Assembly: GCF_037203605.1 (NCBI RefSeq)
Contig: NZ_JBBDHC010000004.1
Coordinates: 62,001-126,000 of the forward strand
Source: Denitratimonas tolerans
GTDB lineage: Bacteria > Pseudomonadota > Gammaproteobacteria > Xanthomonadales > Xanthomonadaceae
Direction of reading: 5' to 3'
Length of the DNA: 64,000 bases
The translations under genes and the position numbers were made by a program. The notes under the pieces were generated by a model. The model ran no database searches. It worked only from the letters and a program-made list of their open reading frames with translations, and was not told the DNA's origin. Below are positions 8,918 to 18,800 of this stretch, piece after piece (within the stretch, counting starts at the first letter, position 1; every line of letters begins with the position of its first letter).

Positions 8918-8938
8918 GCCCCGGATCATGTCCGGGGC
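8918..8938. repeat. Short GC-rich hairpin (REP-like)
   Basis: Perfect 8-bp inverted repeat gccccgga / tccggggc around tcatg. There is no T tract, so it is more likely a dispersed palindromic repeat than a terminator. It lies about 110 nt upstream of the carbonic anhydrase start. Confidence 0.5.
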
Positions 8939-9045
8939 AGGCCCTGCGTGGCCGACGCTGCCTGCTGAGCGGATGCGCTCCATGGCCCGTGCCTGTCACA
9001 CTTCGCACTTTCGAGGGCTGTGGCCCGACCGTCCATGGAGTGGCA

Positions 9046-9717
9046 ATGAGCGAAATCCGCGATCTGTTCGAGCGCAACCATGCCTGGGCCGAGCGCATCG
9101 AGAGGGAGGAGCCGGGCTTCTTCCGGCGTCTTTCGCAGCAGCAGGCACCCGGATTCCTCTGGATCGGATGCTCGGACTCGCGCGTGCCTTCCACCCAGAT
9201 CGTGGACATCGATCCCGGTGCGATCTTCGTGCACCGCAACGTCTCCAACGTGGTGGTGCACACCGACTTCAACGCGCTATCGACCATCCAGTTCGCGGTC
9301 GATGCGCTCAAGGTGCGCCACATCATGGTGGTCGGCCACTACGGCTGCGGCGGCGTGGGTGCGGCGCTGCGGGGCGAGCGCATGGGGCTGATCGACAACT
9401 GGCTGCGGCATGTGAGCGACGTGGCCGCCACGCATCGCCGGATGCTGGACGAGTCCCTGCCCTTCCAGGTGCGCCACGACCGGCTCTGCGAGCTCAATGC
9501 CATCGAACAGGCGATGCACGTGTGCGCCACGAACATCGTGCGCGACGCATGGGCACGCGGGCAGAGCCTGCGCGTGCACGCCTGGGTGTACGGCCTGAGC
9601 GACGGCCACCTGCATGACCTGGGCCTGGACATCGCCGGCCTGGACGAGGTGGAGGAGCGCTATCGCATGGCGATCCAGCGCCTGGCCGACCGCTGGGCGA
9701 CCGAATCAGCGCCGTGA
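9046..9717 (+). CDS. can: Beta-class carbonic anhydrase
   Basis: Cytosolic zinc enzyme converting CO2 and water to bicarbonate for carboxylation reactions. 223 residues from the ATG at 9046 (MSEIRDLFERN), which has GGAG upstream; the longer open frame translates repeat-rich intergenic DNA. Zn ligands and catalytic residues are visible: C42-S-D44-S-R46, then H98 and C101 in GHYGCGG. HRNVSN is the family signature. It resembles E. coli Can in length. It stands alone and converges on the DUF885 gene. Confidence 0.95.
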   Translation: MSEIRDLFERNHAWAERIEREEPGFFRRLSQQQAPGFLWIGCSDSRVPSTQIVDIDPGAIFVHRNVSNVVVHTDFNALSTIQFAVDALKVRHIMVVGHYGCGGVGAALRGERMGLIDNWLRHVSDVAATHRRMLDESLPFQVRHDRLCELNAIEQAMHVCATNIVRDAWARGQSLRVHAWVYGLSDGHLHDLGLDIAGLDEVEERYRMAIQRLADRWATESAP

Positions 9718-9754
9718 CGCACGCACCGGTCCAAGGCCCGGCGGGATGCAGCGC

Positions 9755-11524
9755 TCAGCGCCCGCGCGCTTCCGCCTGCTTCGCCGAATCCGCAATGAAG
9801 GCGCGCACTTCTTCTTCCAGCACCGGCAGCGTGACCGAGCCGAGGTTGAGGATGGTGTCGTGGAAGGCCTTGATGTCGAAGGCGTCGCCGAGCGCGGCTT
9901 CGGCCTCTGCGCGCAGCTTGACGATCAGTATTTCGCCCAGCTTGTAGCTCAACGCCTGCGCCGGCCAGGAGATGTAGCGGTCGATTTCGGTGGTGACCTC
10001 GTGCTCGGACAGGGCGGTGTTGTCGCGCAGGAAAGCCAGGGCCTGGTCGCGGCTCCAGCCCTTGTGGTGAATGCCGGTGTCGATCACCAGGCGCGCGGCG
10101 CGCCACATTTCGTAGGTGAGGCGGCCGAAGTGCTCGTAGGGCGTGCGGTAGATGCCCATGTCCACGCCCAGCTTCTCGCAGTAGAGCCCCCAGCCTTCGC
10201 CATAGGCCGAAATGTAGTTCTCGCGCCGGAACGCCGGCTGCGCGTCCTGTTCGGCGGCGATCGCGCCCTGCAGCGCGTGGCCGGGATCGGATTCGTGCAA
10301 GGTCAGCGCCGGCAGGTTGTAGAGCGGACGCGCCGGCAGGTTGTAGGTGTTCACCCAGTAGGTGCCGTTGCCGCCGCGCCCGGCGGTCCAGAACGGCGCG
10401 ATGTCGTCGGGCACCGGGATGATCCGGAAACGCGCCCGCGGCAGGGTCATGTACTTGCCGATCTGCGCGTCCACGCGCTTGGAAATCCAGGCCGCGTGCA
10501 TGAGCAGCTCTTCGCCGGTTTCCACGTAGAACTGCGGGTCGGTCCGGAGGAATTCGAGAAAGGCCGAGAAGTCTCCCTCAAAGCCTGTTTCGACGATGAT
10601 CGCTTCCATTTCAGTGCGGATGCGCGCCACTTCCGCAAGGCCGGTCTGGTGGATGGCCTCGGGTTCGAGGTCGAGCGTGGTGTATTCGCGGATCTGCTGG
10701 CGGTACCAGGCTTCGCCCTCGGGCATGGCCTCGGCGGCCAGCGTGGTGCGGGCGGCCGGCACATAGTCCTCGCGGAAGAAGCGCAGCAGTTCGGCATACG
10801 CCGGCTGCACGCGCTGCGCGAGCGCCGCCCTGCCCGCCTGGCGCAGCGCCACCTGCTTTTCCGCCGGAATCGCGGCGGGCATGGCCTTGAACGGCTCCCA
10901 GAATGCAAGCGACTCCACCTCGGATGCCTCGGCAATCATCGCGATCGAGACATCGCGCCCGTCCAGCACCGCGCGCGGCACGCTGAAGCCGCGCGCAAGG
11001 CCGGCGCGCATGTTGGTGATTTCCTGATCGAAGTAGCGCGGAACGTCGTTCAGGCGCGCGATGTAGGCGCGGTAGTCGTCTTCGTTGCGAAACGGGCGGC
11101 GCGCCATGAAGGAGAGGTTCGACCAGAACGAGGAATCGCTGTTGAACGGCATCTCGTAGCTGCGAAAACGCACCTTTGCCGCGAGGTTCTCGACCTGCGC
11201 GCGATACACCCGGTAGTTGATGCGCTGGCCGTGCGACAGCGCCGCCGGGTCGATGGCATCGAGCTGGCGCAGCACGTCATCCCACACCTTCAGGCGTGCG
11301 GCCTGGGTGGCGGCATCGACGTTCGGCAGTCGGGTGCGGCTGGAAAAGTCGCCGTCCTCCGGACTGCGGCCGAGCTCCTTCTGTCGCCAGCCCCACTCGG
11401 CCTCATGGATCTTCACGAACGCCGCATCCGCCTGCGCGGACGCATCGCGCGCGGGCGCACGCGCCTGCGACGCCAGCGGCAGGGCGAGAAAAAGCGTCAG
11501 CGCGAGGGCAAGTGTGTTCTTCAT
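9755..11524 (-). CDS. DUF885 family exported metallopeptidase-like protein
   Basis: 589 residues. The start at 11524 (MKNTLALALTLFLALPLASQARA) gives a clear signal peptide, so the protein is probably periplasmic. The DUF885 core has the zincin-type HESDPGH motif at residues 410-416 and a downstream GEGWGLYCEKLG helix, which supplies the third ligand in related gluzincins. Substrate is unknown; family members are proposed peptidases, and this is inference from the motif. It lies 78 nt downstream of epmA on the same strand but is functionally unrelated. Confidence 0.85.
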   Translation of the reverse strand: MKNTLALALTLFLALPLASQARAPARDASAQADAAFVKIHEAEWGWRQKELGRSPEDGDFSSRTRLPNVDAATQAARLKVWDDVLRQLDAIDPAALSHGQRINYRVYRAQVENLAAKVRFRSYEMPFNSDSSFWSNLSFMARRPFRNEDDYRAYIARLNDVPRYFDQEITNMRAGLARGFSVPRAVLDGRDVSIAMIAEASEVESLAFWEPFKAMPAAIPAEKQVALRQAGRAALAQRVQPAYAELLRFFREDYVPAARTTLAAEAMPEGEAWYRQQIREYTTLDLEPEAIHQTGLAEVARIRTEMEAIIVETGFEGDFSAFLEFLRTDPQFYVETGEELLMHAAWISKRVDAQIGKYMTLPRARFRIIPVPDDIAPFWTAGRGGNGTYWVNTYNLPARPLYNLPALTLHESDPGHALQGAIAAEQDAQPAFRRENYISAYGEGWGLYCEKLGVDMGIYRTPYEHFGRLTYEMWRAARLVIDTGIHHKGWSRDQALAFLRDNTALSEHEVTTEIDRYISWPAQALSYKLGEILIVKLRAEAEAALGDAFDIKAFHDTILNLGSVTLPVLEEEVRAFIADSAKQAEARGR

Positions 11525-11602
11525 GCAGGGTTTCCGTGGGACGTGGCCAACCTTGGATGATGGCAGCGCGCGCTGCGCCCGTCCCGTGTCCGAGGTCACG
11601 CC

Positions 11603-12610
11603 TCAGGCGCGATCAAAGGCATAGGCCAGCACATCGGCGATGTCGTCGGTGCCCGCCATCGCCATCAGCAGCCGTTCCACGCCCAGCGCCACGCCGGCGC
11701 AGTCGGGCAGGCCGCGCTCGAGGGCGGCGAGAAGCTGCCGATCGATCGGCAGCTCGCGCTGGCCGCGCGCGCGGCGGCGGCGGTTGTCGCTCTCGAAGCG
11801 CGCGCGCTGTTCGGCGGCGTCGGTCAGCTCGTGATAGCCGTTGGCCAGCTCCCGCTCGCCCAGATAAAGCTCGAAACGTTCGGCCAGCGCATCGCCGCCC
11901 TCGCCGACCACCCGCGCCAGCGCGCACTGGCCGGGTGGAAAATCGAACACCACGGTGAGCCGATCCGCGGGGAAGCGGGCTTGCAGGCGATGGGTCATCA
12001 GCAGATCGAGCCAGTCGTCGCGCGACAGTCCATCGGCGCGGATGTCGAGGTCGGCGAGCGGTTCGCGCAGGGTTTCCAGGCGCGCGGTGAAGGGATCGAA
12101 GCCGAAGGCATCGCGGTAGAGGCTGCGGTAATCGACGCGGTGGATGCCGAGCGCGACTCCCGCATCGGCCATCAGGCTGCGCACAAGCTGCGCGGCTTCT
12201 TCCGCCAGCTCGCGGTGGCTCCAGCCGACGCGGTACCACTCCAGCATCGTGAACTCGGGATTGTGGTGCCGTCCCGCTTCGCCATCGCGGAACACCCGGC
12301 CCAGCTCGTAGCAGTCGCCGATCCCTTCGGCCAAAAGGCGCTTGAGCGCGAACTCGGGCGAGGTGCGCATCCAGCGCTCGCGCGAGCCGCCATCGGGCAA
12401 CGGGCCGGAAAAACGCGTGGAAAAGCTCTCGATGTTGGGCTCGGTATTGGCCCCGGCGGAGAAGATCGGGGTTTCCACTTCGAGCACGTCGCGCTCGGCG
12501 AAAAATTCGCGGATGCGGCGGTAGGCGCTGGCGCGCAGGGTGAGGGTCGATCGCTTGCGCTCCCCGGCCTCGGTCTGCTGTTCGCGGAGGGGTTTGGAGG
12601 GGTCGGTCAA
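11603..12610 (-). CDS. epmA: Elongation factor P--(R)-beta-lysine ligase
   Basis: Attaches (R)-beta-lysine to the conserved Lys of EF-P, helping ribosomes through polyproline stretches. 335 residues, a class II LysRS-like catalytic domain without the anticodon-binding domain. FAERDVLEVETP, YHELTDAAEQ and the C-terminal GVALGVERLLM (motif 3) match EpmA/GenX; HHNPEFTMLEWYR is the motif 2 region. The start is TTG, overlapping the ligA stop as TTGA, so translation is coupled to ligA. The partner genes epmB and efp are not in the window. Confidence 0.93.
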   Translation of the reverse strand: MTDPSKPLREQQTEAGERKRSTLTLRASAYRRIREFFAERDVLEVETPIFSAGANTEPNIESFSTRFSGPLPDGGSRERWMRTSPEFALKRLLAEGIGDCYELGRVFRDGEAGRHHNPEFTMLEWYRVGWSHRELAEEAAQLVRSLMADAGVALGIHRVDYRSLYRDAFGFDPFTARLETLREPLADLDIRADGLSRDDWLDLLMTHRLQARFPADRLTVVFDFPPGQCALARVVGEGGDALAERFELYLGERELANGYHELTDAAEQRARFESDNRRRRARGQRELPIDRQLLAALERGLPDCAGVALGVERLLMAMAGTDDIADVLAYAFDRA

Positions 12611-15018
12611 GGCGATGCCTGCGTTTCGTGTTCGGCCAGAAAAGCCAGCAGCCGAGCCTCGTCCCAGATCTCGATGCCCAGCTCGGCGGCTTTGGCGAGC
12701 TTGGAGCCGGCCTCGGCGCCTGCGACCACGAAGCTGGTCTTCTTCGAAACGCTGCCGGCGACCTTGGCACCCAGCGCCTCGAGACGTGCACCGGCCTCGT
12801 CGCGGGTCAGGGTCGACAGGGTGCCGGTCAGAACGACCGTGGCGGCGTCCAGCGGAGCGATGCGAACGGAAGCGACGGGCGCAGCCTGCGCAAGCAATCG
12901 CTCCCGCGCTTCGGCACAGGCGCTCAGGAGCCGGGCGTTGTGCGGGTCCGAAAGCCAGTGCTCCAGGGCCGCAACCGTATCATCCGGGAGTCCGGCGGCC
13001 AGAAGATCGCGCCGTGAGGCATCGCGCAGCGCGAGTACGTCGGGAAAGGCGTCGGCCAGCTGGCTCGCACGCAGGGGGGTGATTTTCGGGATTTCCAGAT
13101 CGACGAGCAGCGCCGCCGGATCGAGTGCGTCACGCAGGCGCGCCGAGGGAGGATGGGTGTCGATGATGCTCACCCCGCCGCCCAGCAGCGCGTCGATCAC
13201 CTGCTGGTTGCCGGGCTGGTCGAAGAAATGCCCCAGGGCGCGGGCCACCTCGCCACCCACGTCCGGTACGCGCTTGAACAGTGGCCACGGCAGGCGGCGG
13301 ATGATTTCCAGATCGCCAAACCACTGCGCCAGCGCCTTGGCCGTGGCCTCGCCGATGTGCTGGATGCCGAGGGCGAACAGAAAGCGCGCCAGCATCGCCT
13401 GGCGGCTGCGGTCGATCGCGTCGATCAGGTTTTCCGCCCATCGGGTGGCGATCTTCCCGCCCTTGGCGGTGTCCGGTGCCGTGCCGTCGCGCGCGTCGGC
13501 GCGGCGCTTCATTTCAAGCAGGTCGTCCAGCGTGAGCGCGTAGATGTCCGCCACCGAGCGCAGGTAGCCCAGGTCGAACAGGTCTTCGATGTGACGCTCT
13601 CCCAAGCCTTCGATATCCATCGCGCGGCGCGAGGCGAAGTGGCGCACGCTTTCCTTGTGCTGGGCGGGGCAGACCAGTTCGCCCGAGCAGCGCCACACCG
13701 CCGTTCCTTCTTCACGCACGATCTCCGACCCGCACACCGGGCACGCCGCAGGCATCTTCCACGGCTCGGTGCCCGGCGGCCGCTCCTCTTCGATCACGCG
13801 CACGATCTCGGGGATGACGTCGCCGGCGCGGCGCACGATCACGCTGTCGCCCACGCGCACGTCGAGGCGCGCGATCTGGTCGGCGTTGTGCAAGGTGGCG
13901 TTGGTGACGGTGACGCCTCCGACCTGCACCGGCTCCAGCCGCGCGACCGGGGTCGCGGCACCGGTGCGGCCGATCTGGATCTCGATGGCGCGCACGACCG
14001 TGGCCGCTTCCTGCGCCGGGAACTTGTGTGCGATGGCCCAGCGCGGCGCGCGCGAGACGAAGCCCATGGCCTGCTGCTGGTCGTAGCGATCGAGCTTGTA
14101 GACCACGCCATCGATGTCATAGGGCAGTGCGTCGCGCAGCGCGCCGATGCGGCGGTAGTAGGCGATCAAGCCATCGAATCCGGTGGCCACGTCCACCTGC
14201 GATGACACCGGAAAGCCGAGGCGGCGCAGCAGGGCCAGCGTGGCCGAGTGCGTCGGCGGCAGCGCCAGCCCGCGCACCTCGCCCACGGCATAGGCGTAGA
14301 AGGCGAGCGGGCGACGCCGCGTGATGGTCGGATCCTTCTGGCGCAGCGAGCCGGCGGCGCCGTTGCGCGGGTTGGCGAGGGTTTTTTCGCCGCGCGCGAG
14401 GGCGTCGGCATTGAAGCGGGCGAAGTCGGCGCGCGGCATGTAGATTTCGCCACGCACTTCCAGCACCTGCGGCACGGCCGCCTCCTCCAGTTCGCGCAGG
14501 CGCAGCGGCACCGAGCGCACCTGGCGCAGGTTGGCGGTGACATCCTCGCCCGTCTCGCCATCGCCGCGCGTGGCCCCCTGCACGAAGCGTCCGTTCTCGT
14601 AGCGCAGGCTGATCGCCAGCCCGTCGAACTTGGGCTCGACCGAAAACACCGGGCGCGAATCCCCGAGCACCTGTTCGATGCGCCGCACGAACTCGGCCAC
14701 TTCGGCATAGCGCACGCGGTCGTCCGCGCCCTCCGGCGCGGCGGGATTCTCGAAGGCGTTGGCCAGCGACAGCATCGGTTGGGCGTGGACGACTTCACCG
14801 AAGCCGCCGTCGGCGCGGATGCCGACCGTGCGCGAGGGCGAGTCGTCGCTCGCAAGCTCCGGATGCGCGGCTTCCAGCGCTTCGAGCTCACGCAGGAGGC
14901 GGTCGTAGTCCGCGTCGGGAATTGCGGGGTCGTCGAGGACGTAATAGCGGTGGTTGGCCTCGCGCAGCTGGCGACGCAGGGCCGCGACGCGCGCGTCCGG
15001 ATCAGGGTGGGTTTCCAT
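12607..15018 (-). CDS. ligA: NAD-dependent DNA ligase
   Basis: Seals nicks in replication and repair. 803 residues. The Ia domain YYVLDDPAIPDADYD precedes the adenylation Lys at 130 in VEPKFDG. An OB fold, a Cys4 zinc finger (CPVCGSE ... CPAQHK), helix-hairpin-helix repeats and a C-terminal BRCT domain (LTGTLSTLTRDEA onward) follow. It is longer than E. coli LigA (about 670), with extra length between the zinc finger and BRCT, as is common in Lysobacterales. It sits between zipA and epmA in one minus-strand run. Confidence 0.96.
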   Translation of the reverse strand: METHPDPDARVAALRRQLREANHRYYVLDDPAIPDADYDRLLRELEALEAAHPELASDDSPSRTVGIRADGGFGEVVHAQPMLSLANAFENPAAPEGADDRVRYAEVAEFVRRIEQVLGDSRPVFSVEPKFDGLAISLRYENGRFVQGATRGDGETGEDVTANLRQVRSVPLRLRELEEAAVPQVLEVRGEIYMPRADFARFNADALARGEKTLANPRNGAAGSLRQKDPTITRRRPLAFYAYAVGEVRGLALPPTHSATLALLRRLGFPVSSQVDVATGFDGLIAYYRRIGALRDALPYDIDGVVYKLDRYDQQQAMGFVSRAPRWAIAHKFPAQEAATVVRAIEIQIGRTGAATPVARLEPVQVGGVTVTNATLHNADQIARLDVRVGDSVIVRRAGDVIPEIVRVIEEERPPGTEPWKMPAACPVCGSEIVREEGTAVWRCSGELVCPAQHKESVRHFASRRAMDIEGLGERHIEDLFDLGYLRSVADIYALTLDDLLEMKRRADARDGTAPDTAKGGKIATRWAENLIDAIDRSRQAMLARFLFALGIQHIGEATAKALAQWFGDLEIIRRLPWPLFKRVPDVGGEVARALGHFFDQPGNQQVIDALLGGGVSIIDTHPPSARLRDALDPAALLVDLEIPKITPLRASQLADAFPDVLALRDASRRDLLAAGLPDDTVAALEHWLSDPHNARLLSACAEARERLLAQAAPVASVRIAPLDAATVVLTGTLSTLTRDEAGARLEALGAKVAGSVSKKTSFVVAGAEAGSKLAKAAELGIEIWDEARLLAFLAEHETQASP

Positions 15019-15087
15019 GCGCCGATTCTACCCGCGACGCCGCGCCGGATCGGTGCCTGGCGTGCGCCGCGGCCGCGCGCCTTGCGG

Positions 15088-15870
15088 CTACCAGAAGCGC
15101 CTGGACTCGCGCTCGCGGGCGCGGTCGAAGCGGCGCAGTTCGTCGCGGATGTGCGCCACGCGCTGGCGTCCGAGGGCGTTGCGCTCTTCGTCCAGCACCA
15201 CCGCATCGAGCAGCTCGGCCATGCGCTGGGCGGTGGGCAGCATGGTTTCCCAGGCATCCAGCGCCGACACCGGCCCGGGCAGGGTCATGAAGAAGGTCAG
15301 GCCGGGCGTTTCGATATCGTGGACATGGCGCAGGTCGAAATGGCCGGGCTTGACCAGATTGGCGACGCTGAACACCGGCTCGGACGTGGGCTTGCCGTCG
15401 GCCAGCCGGTGGAAGATGCCCATGTCGCCGTAGAGCAGCCCGGCCTTCTCGGCCGCCACGACGATCGAGGCACCGTCGATCAGCTCGTCGCCGCGCGCCG
15501 CCACGAACAGGGTGATGATCTGCTCGGGGACCGCATCGCCGCGACGGCCGATGCGCGAGGCCGCCGACGCGGGATCGGGCGCGCCCCCGTCATCGTCGGA
15601 GAGGCTGCGGGCGATCAGGTCCAGTTCCTCCTGGGTCGTGCCTGCGGCATCGTCCAGTCCGTCGAGATTGCCCAGATGGAACTCGCCATCACCGTCCGCA
15701 TCGCCACCCAGCTCGGGCTCGCGCCGCTTCCCGGCGCTGCGCGGCGTGTCCTCCAGTTCCCGTCGCCGCCCCTGGTCGGGCTTGCGCGGACGGCCGAAGA
15801 TCGCGATGCCGATGAGCAGGAGTACGCCGGCAATGGCGAGCGGAATACCGATGTCGGGGTTCCAGTTCAT
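15088..15870 (-). CDS. zipA: Cell division protein ZipA
   Basis: Anchors FtsZ to the inner membrane at the septum. 260 residues. The N-terminal membrane helix (GIPLAIAGVLLLIGIAIFG) is followed by a charged, disordered linker rich in Asp, Glu and Arg (about 27-105). The C-terminal FtsZ-binding domain (about 115-245) contains LFVAARGDELIDG and GPVSALDAWETM. It lies 20 nt after smc and 70 nt before ligA, the order seen in Xanthomonads. Confidence 0.9.
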   Translation of the reverse strand: MNWNPDIGIPLAIAGVLLLIGIAIFGRPRKPDQGRRRELEDTPRSAGKRREPELGGDADGDGEFHLGNLDGLDDAAGTTQEELDLIARSLSDDDGGAPDPASAASRIGRRGDAVPEQIITLFVAARGDELIDGASIVVAAEKAGLLYGDMGIFHRLADGKPTSEPVFSVANLVKPGHFDLRHVHDIETPGLTFFMTLPGPVSALDAWETMLPTAQRMAELLDAVVLDEERNALGRQRVAHIRDELRRFDRARERESRRFW

Positions 15871-15890
15871 GCGTCCATCCTATCGCAGGC

Positions 15891-18800
15891 TCAGGCCGCG
15901 CCGGCGAGCCGGGAAGCCTCGGCCAGATCGACCGATACCAGGCGCGAGACGCCCGGCTCGCGCATGGTGACGCCGGCGAGCTGGCGCGCGGCTTCCATCG
16001 TGGCCTTGTTGTGGGTGACGAAGAGGAACTGCACCTTCTCGCTCATCTCCGACACCATCGCCGAGAAGCGTCCGACGTTGGCCTCGTCGAGCGGCGCGTC
16101 GACCTCGTCGAGCAGGCAGAACGGCGCGGGGTTGAGCTGGAAGATGGCAAACACCAGCGCCACCGCGGTCATGGCCTTCTCGCCGCCGGACAGCAGCGAG
16201 ATGTTGGAGACGCGCTTGCCGGGCGGTCGGGCCATGATCGAGACGCCGGTATCGAGGAGATCCTCGCCGGTGAGTTCCAGATAGGCGTGGCCACCGCCGA
16301 AGAGGCGCGGATAGAGCGCCTGCACGCCGGCGTTGACGCGATCGAAGGTGTCCTTGAAGCGACCGCGGGTTTCGCGGTCGATCTGGCGGATCGCGCTTTC
16401 CAGGCTTTCCAGCGCGGTGACCAGGTCGGTGTTCTGGGCGTCGAGATAGGTCTTGCGCTGCTGCGCTTCGCCGTACTCGGAAATGGCCGCAAGGTTGACC
16501 GGCTCCAGGCGCCGGATACGGGTTTCCAGATCCGCGACGGCGCGCCTCCAGTCGTCCACCCGCACACCTTCGGGCAGATCGGCGAGCACCGCGGCAAGCT
16601 CGAATCCGGCGCCGGTGATGCTTTCCACGATGGCCTCGATCCGGATCCCGATACCCTGTTCGGACATGCGCTTCCGGGTGACGCTCTCGCGCAGGACCAG
16701 GGCCTGCTGGTCGGCCTGCTGGCGCTGCTGCTCGTAGCGGCGCAGTTCCGCATCCACGCCCTCGATGCCCGAGCGCGCCGCGGCGAGATCGCGCTCGGCG
16801 ACGATGCGCTGCTCCAGGAAGGCCTGGCGCTCGGTCTCCAGCGCGCGGATCGGCGCATCGCCCTGCGCCATCTGCGCTTCGATCTCGGCCTGGCGCTGGG
16901 TCGACTGCTCGCGCTGGGCCTGCATGCGCAGCAGCGACTGGTTGAGCGCGGCCACCTGGGTGCGCGCCGCTTCCAGCCGCAGTGCGATCTGGTGCGCGGC
17001 GTCGCGCGCCTCGCGGGCGCTGCCGCGCGCCGAGTCGCGCTGCTCGGTGAGCTGGCGACGGCGCGATTCCAGCGCGGTGCGCGCGGCTTCCTGTTCGGCC
17101 ATGCGGGCCAGCGATGTTTCCAGCGCCTGGCGCGCCTCACGGGCGCGCTCCTGCGCATCGGCAAGGGTCTGGCGCAGCTGCTCGCACTCGACCTCGATCC
17201 GCTCCAGCCGGGCCTGTGCCGATTCGAGCTTGCCCTGCTGGCTCTGCATCTGGCCGGAAAGCTCGGCGACGCTGCGATGCGCCAGATACAGCACGCGCTG
17301 GGCATCCTCGCGCTCCTGTTCGGCGCGCGCGATGTCCTCGCGCACCTGGGCGAGCTGCTCGCCCAACGCGCCCTCGCGCTCGGCCAGCGCATCGATCCGG
17401 CCGCGCAGGGCCTGGATTTCCCGCTCGCGCGCCAGGGCACCCTGCCCGGCCTCGCCGGAACGCACGATCCGCACCCAGCCCGGCCCCAGCCACTCGCCGG
17501 CGCGCGTCACCACGGCCTCGTGCGCGGCCAGGCGCGGCAGCATGGCGATGGCATCGTCGAGCGATTCGGCGGTTCGGATCGCATCCAGCCAGCGCAGCGC
17601 CGCGGCCGGCCCCTGCACGCGGGCGGCGAGCGATCCGGGCGTGGTCGCGTTGCCGGGCTGTGCGTCGATCAGGGCCAGGCGGCCCTGGGAAAAATCCGCC
17701 ACGGCCGGCAGCAGCCGGCCCGGCGCATCCACCAGCGCCGCCTCGATGAGGTGGCCCAGCACGGTTTCCACCGCGGTTTCCCAGCCCGGATCGACCGTCA
17801 GCGCTTCGCCCAGGCGCGCGGCGCGATCCAGGCCCTGCGCGGCCAGCCACGCCTGCGCTGCACCCTGCTCCTGCCCGAGCGCCGCATGCTGCAGGGCTTC
17901 CAGCGACGCCAGGCGACCGCGCGCCGCCTCGCCGTCCTTGCGGGCTTCGGAAAGCTCGTTCTGCAGCCGGCGCTGCTGTTCCTGCAGGCCGGCAACGCCC
18001 TGCTTGCGCTCGTCGAGTGCGTCGCCCAGCGTGTCGAGGCCGGCGCGCTGCAGGTCGTGGTCCGAAGCGAGACGCTCCAGCGCCTCGCCGAGCGAGGCGA
18101 GGTCCAGGGTGGCGCGCTCGGCCACGAGGACCTCGTGGCGGCGTTCGGCCTCCATGCCCTGGCGCTCCAGATATTCGATCTTGGTGCGATTCACGTCGGC
18201 CGCGCGCGTGGTTTCCGAGGTGACGCGCTGGTGCTCGTCCCACGCCACCTGCAGCTCGGCCAGCGCGGTCTCGACCTCGCGCAGCGACTGCTGGCGGGTG
18301 TCGTCGTCCCCACTGAGAAGGGCGAGCCGCGGTTCGGCCTCGGCGATCTCCAGCGCCAGCTCCTCGCGCTTGCCCTCGTCCTGGGCGATGTCCTCGGCCA
18401 GCGCGGCAAGCTGGCCGGCCCCTTCCTCGTGGCTTCGCGCCAGCCTTTCCGCCAGCTCGCGCTGGTGGCGGATCTGCTGCTCGATGCGGGCGATCTCGGC
18501 ACCCACGCGGTAGCTCTCGCCCTGGGCCTGCGACAGCCGTTCGGTGGCTTCGCCGTGCTGTTCGCGGCACAGTTCGATCTGGGTCTCGGCATGGCGCTGC
18601 GCGGCCACCTGGGCTTCCAGGCGGGTTTCCTCCTGGGCGATCGCCTCGCGCAGGCCAAGGCGTTCGGCATCGAACTGGCGATACTCCAGCGCGCGCACCT
18701 GGGCTTCCTTGACGCGCTGTTCTTCCTTGTACTGCTGGTACTGCTCGGCCTGGCGCGCCTGGCGCTTCAGGTGTTCAAGTTGTTTATCAACTTCTTCACG

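Noticed and set aside
8293..8983. Minus-strand frames containing PALAGMT and VIPAKAGIR peptides.
   Set aside because: These are the usual chance translations of REP-like repeats, not genes.
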